Positions 6,625 through 7,657 of a stretch of DNA of 7,657 nucleotides are shown one piece after another (position 1 is the first letter of the stretch; each line of letters opens with the position of its first letter). The DNA is from Pseudomonadota bacterium (GTDB taxonomy: Bacteria > Pseudomonadota > Alphaproteobacteria > Rhizobiales > Hyphomicrobiaceae), in assembly GCA_023416575.1 (NCBI GenBank), contig JAEZHL010000273.1, forward strand, positions 1 through 7,657. The letters run 5' to 3'. A program made the position numbers and the translations under genes. The notes beneath the pieces were generated by a model. The model did not search any database and was not told the origin of the DNA. It was given only the letters and a program-made list of their open reading frames with translations.

Positions 6625-6640
6625 GGTCGTGTACAGGACC
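6625..6640. promoter_or_regulatory. 16-bp palindrome, candidate operator in divergent spacer
   Basis: GGTCGTGTACAGGACC matches its own reverse complement at 14 of 16 positions; only the symmetric pair at positions 5 and 12 breaks it. It is centred about 84 bp upstream of the hydrolase ATG and about 91 bp upstream of the extensin-like ATG. On the minus strand its TGTACA core lies 17 bp from GAGAAT (6611-6606), so it could overlap a -35 region of the extensin-like gene. A dimeric repressor or activator site is the natural reading; I cannot name the regulator. Confidence 0.4.
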
Positions 6641-6694
6641 ATTCGTGGCCGGAGGATGGCTCGTTCAACTCATCTGTGGGATATCCACCCCCGG

Positions 6695-6718
6695 ATGCCC
6701 ATGGTTTGAAACCGGCAT
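6695..6718 (+). promoter_or_regulatory. Hairpin/dyad over the hydrolase start codon
   Basis: ATGCC at 6695-6699 pairs with GGCAT at 6714-6718, and inside it GGTT at 6703-6706 pairs with AACC at 6710-6713 around TGA, with CAT (6700-6702) bulged. The right arm contains the first two bases of the ATG at 6717. In RNA this could hide the start codon; in DNA the GGTTTGAAACC core could be an operator half. Short stems make either role uncertain. Confidence 0.25.
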
Positions 6719-7657
6719 GACAGCAGCTTCATCTCCGCAGCCTTGCATGGACCTTGTCATCCACCTGGAAGGCGCCGCAGCCTGCATCGACCTGACCCGC
6801 GCCGAGAAGCGGAATGCGATCAGCCGGGAGATGCGATCCGCGATTGCGGCAGCCATTCCGACCTTTGCCCGCGATCCGGGCGTCTACGCGCTCATCATCC
6901 GCTCCGATTTGCCGGCGGTGTTCTCGGCGGGCGGCGACATCGCAGAGCTCGCCAGCGCCGCGCAGGAGGCGCCCGACGGCGCACGTCAGCTCCTCGCCGA
7001 GGAGTTTGGGCTCAATTGGTTGCTCGAATGTTTCTCGAAGCCGACCGTTTCCCTGATCGATGGCCTCGTCATGGGCTCCGGCGTCGGGATATCCGCCTAC
7101 GGCACGCATCGGGTTGCAGGTGAGCGCTACTGCTTTGCGATGCCAGAGACTGGCATTGGGCTGTTCCCGGATGACGGCGTGGCCTGGGTGCTCGCCAGGA
7201 TGCCCGATCACATTGGCGTCTACCTCGGCCTTACGGGCCGGCGCATCGGCCGTGCGGATGCCTTCCGTCTAGGGCTGGTGACCCATTGCATTCCGGCCGC
7301 CCGGTTCGGCGAGATCGAACTGGGATTGCGCGCCGCCGATCCCGTGGACCCTCTGCTCGACGACCGTCACGAGGATCCGGGGCCGGGTGAGATCGACAGC
7401 TATCGGGATGTCCTCGCGCACTGCTTTTCCGGCGAATCCGTCGAAGAAATCATGGCGCGCCTCGCCGACCGATCGGCACGGGGCGACGCAGCGGCGGGCT
7501 GGTGCTCCGGCGTGCTCGAGGATCTCAACCAGCGCTCGCCGACATCTCTCAAGGTGACGCTCCGGCACATCCGCGAGGCAGCGGCCCGCGACTTGCGCCA
7601 GACGCTGACGATCGACTACCGCCTCGCCTGCCAGATGGTGCAGATGCCCGACTTCCG
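6717..7657 (+). CDS. 3-Hydroxyisobutyryl-CoA hydrolase-like enoyl-CoA hydratase family protein (3' end cut by window)
   Basis: Crotonase-fold enzyme most like 3-hydroxyisobutyryl-CoA hydrolase, which frees 3-hydroxyisobutyrate from CoA in valine breakdown. 313 residues are present; a few dozen C-terminal residues lie beyond the window. Seen: LTRAEKRNAIS (26-36), the oxyanion-hole segments FSAGGDI (69-75) and GLVMGSGVGIS (116-126), and PETGIGLFPD (143-152), where E144 and D152 have the spacing of the catalytic Glu/Asp pair of human HIBCH. Later HIBCH-type features are GLTGRRIG (171-178), THCIP (189-193), CFSGESVEEIMARL (236-249) and SPTSLKVT (274-281); these favour this subfamily over plain enoyl-CoA hydratase. 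Odd: the usual FPDVGGS is FPDDGVA. The start is uncertain: no good ribosome-binding site precedes the ATG at 6717 or the in-frame ATG at 6747, and the frame is open upstream to a GTG at 6645. Divergent from the extensin-like gene across 175 bp. Confidence 0.88.
   Translation, partial: MTAASSPQPCMDLVIHLEGAAACIDLTRAEKRNAISREMRSAIAAAIPTFARDPGVYALIIRSDLPAVFSAGGDIAELASAAQEAPDGARQLLAEEFGLNWLLECFSKPTVSLIDGLVMGSGVGISAYGTHRVAGERYCFAMPETGIGLFPDDGVAWVLARMPDHIGVYLGLTGRRIGRADAFRLGLVTHCIPAARFGEIELGLRAADPVDPLLDDRHEDPGPGEIDSYRDVLAHCFSGESVEEIMARLADRSARGDAAAGWCSGVLEDLNQRSPTSLKVTLRHIREAAARDLRQTLTIDYRLACQMVQMPDF

Noticed and set aside
6656..6709. A 17-codon upstream frame with GGAGG next to its ATG, ending 7 bases before the hydrolase start
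   Set aside because: GGAGG abuts the ATG with no spacing, so it would be a poor initiation site, and the peptide has no run of regulatory codons; possible leader peptide but not supported enough to call.

Overview
The window looks like a chromosomal housekeeping stretch from a high-GC alphaproteobacterium, probably of the order Hyphomicrobiales (rhizobial relatives). The reasons are the protein styles (ArgH, Bpt, a magnesium-type HemB without the zinc cysteines, an extensin-like cell-wall protein) and the hemB/bpt neighbourhood, which as I recall is typical of that group. I see no rRNA, tRNA, CRISPR array, insertion sequence or phage gene.

Layout, left to right. A complete argH (+, arginine biosynthesis) is followed by a small secreted cysteine-rich protein (+) made of two copies of a four-cysteine motif. 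Convergent to these lies a minus-strand series. Read in its own direction it runs: extensin-like metallopeptidase-fold protein (6541 to 5252), hemB (5161 to 4100), a LivH-type permease with an unusual lipoprotein-like N-terminal extension (4044 or 4068 to 2695), and bpt, the N-end-rule leucyltransferase (2581 to 1841). At the right edge, divergent from the extensin-like gene, a 3-hydroxyisobutyryl-CoA hydrolase-like gene of valine catabolism starts at 6717 and runs off the window, missing its last few dozen residues.

The genes do not form one obvious pathway: arginine synthesis, haem synthesis, protein turnover, envelope maintenance and valine breakdown are side by side. hemB and the permease are close enough (about 31 to 55 bp) to share a transcript, but a strong hairpin lies between them. 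The 175-bp divergent spacer at 6542-6716 holds the best regulatory candidate, a 16-bp near-perfect palindrome with a TGTACA core.

Most worth a second look: (i) the permease fused behind a lipobox and a roughly 120-residue extracytoplasmic domain, with no partner transporter genes in view; (ii) the extensin-like catalytic domain split by a low-complexity insertion of about 125 residues; (iii) the duplicated-cysteine secreted protein next to argH; (iv) an Asp-to-His change in the otherwise highly conserved SRNDQ motif of ArgH; (v) the hemB/permease hairpin and the divergent-promoter palindrome. Nothing here by itself demonstrates a new multi-gene system.
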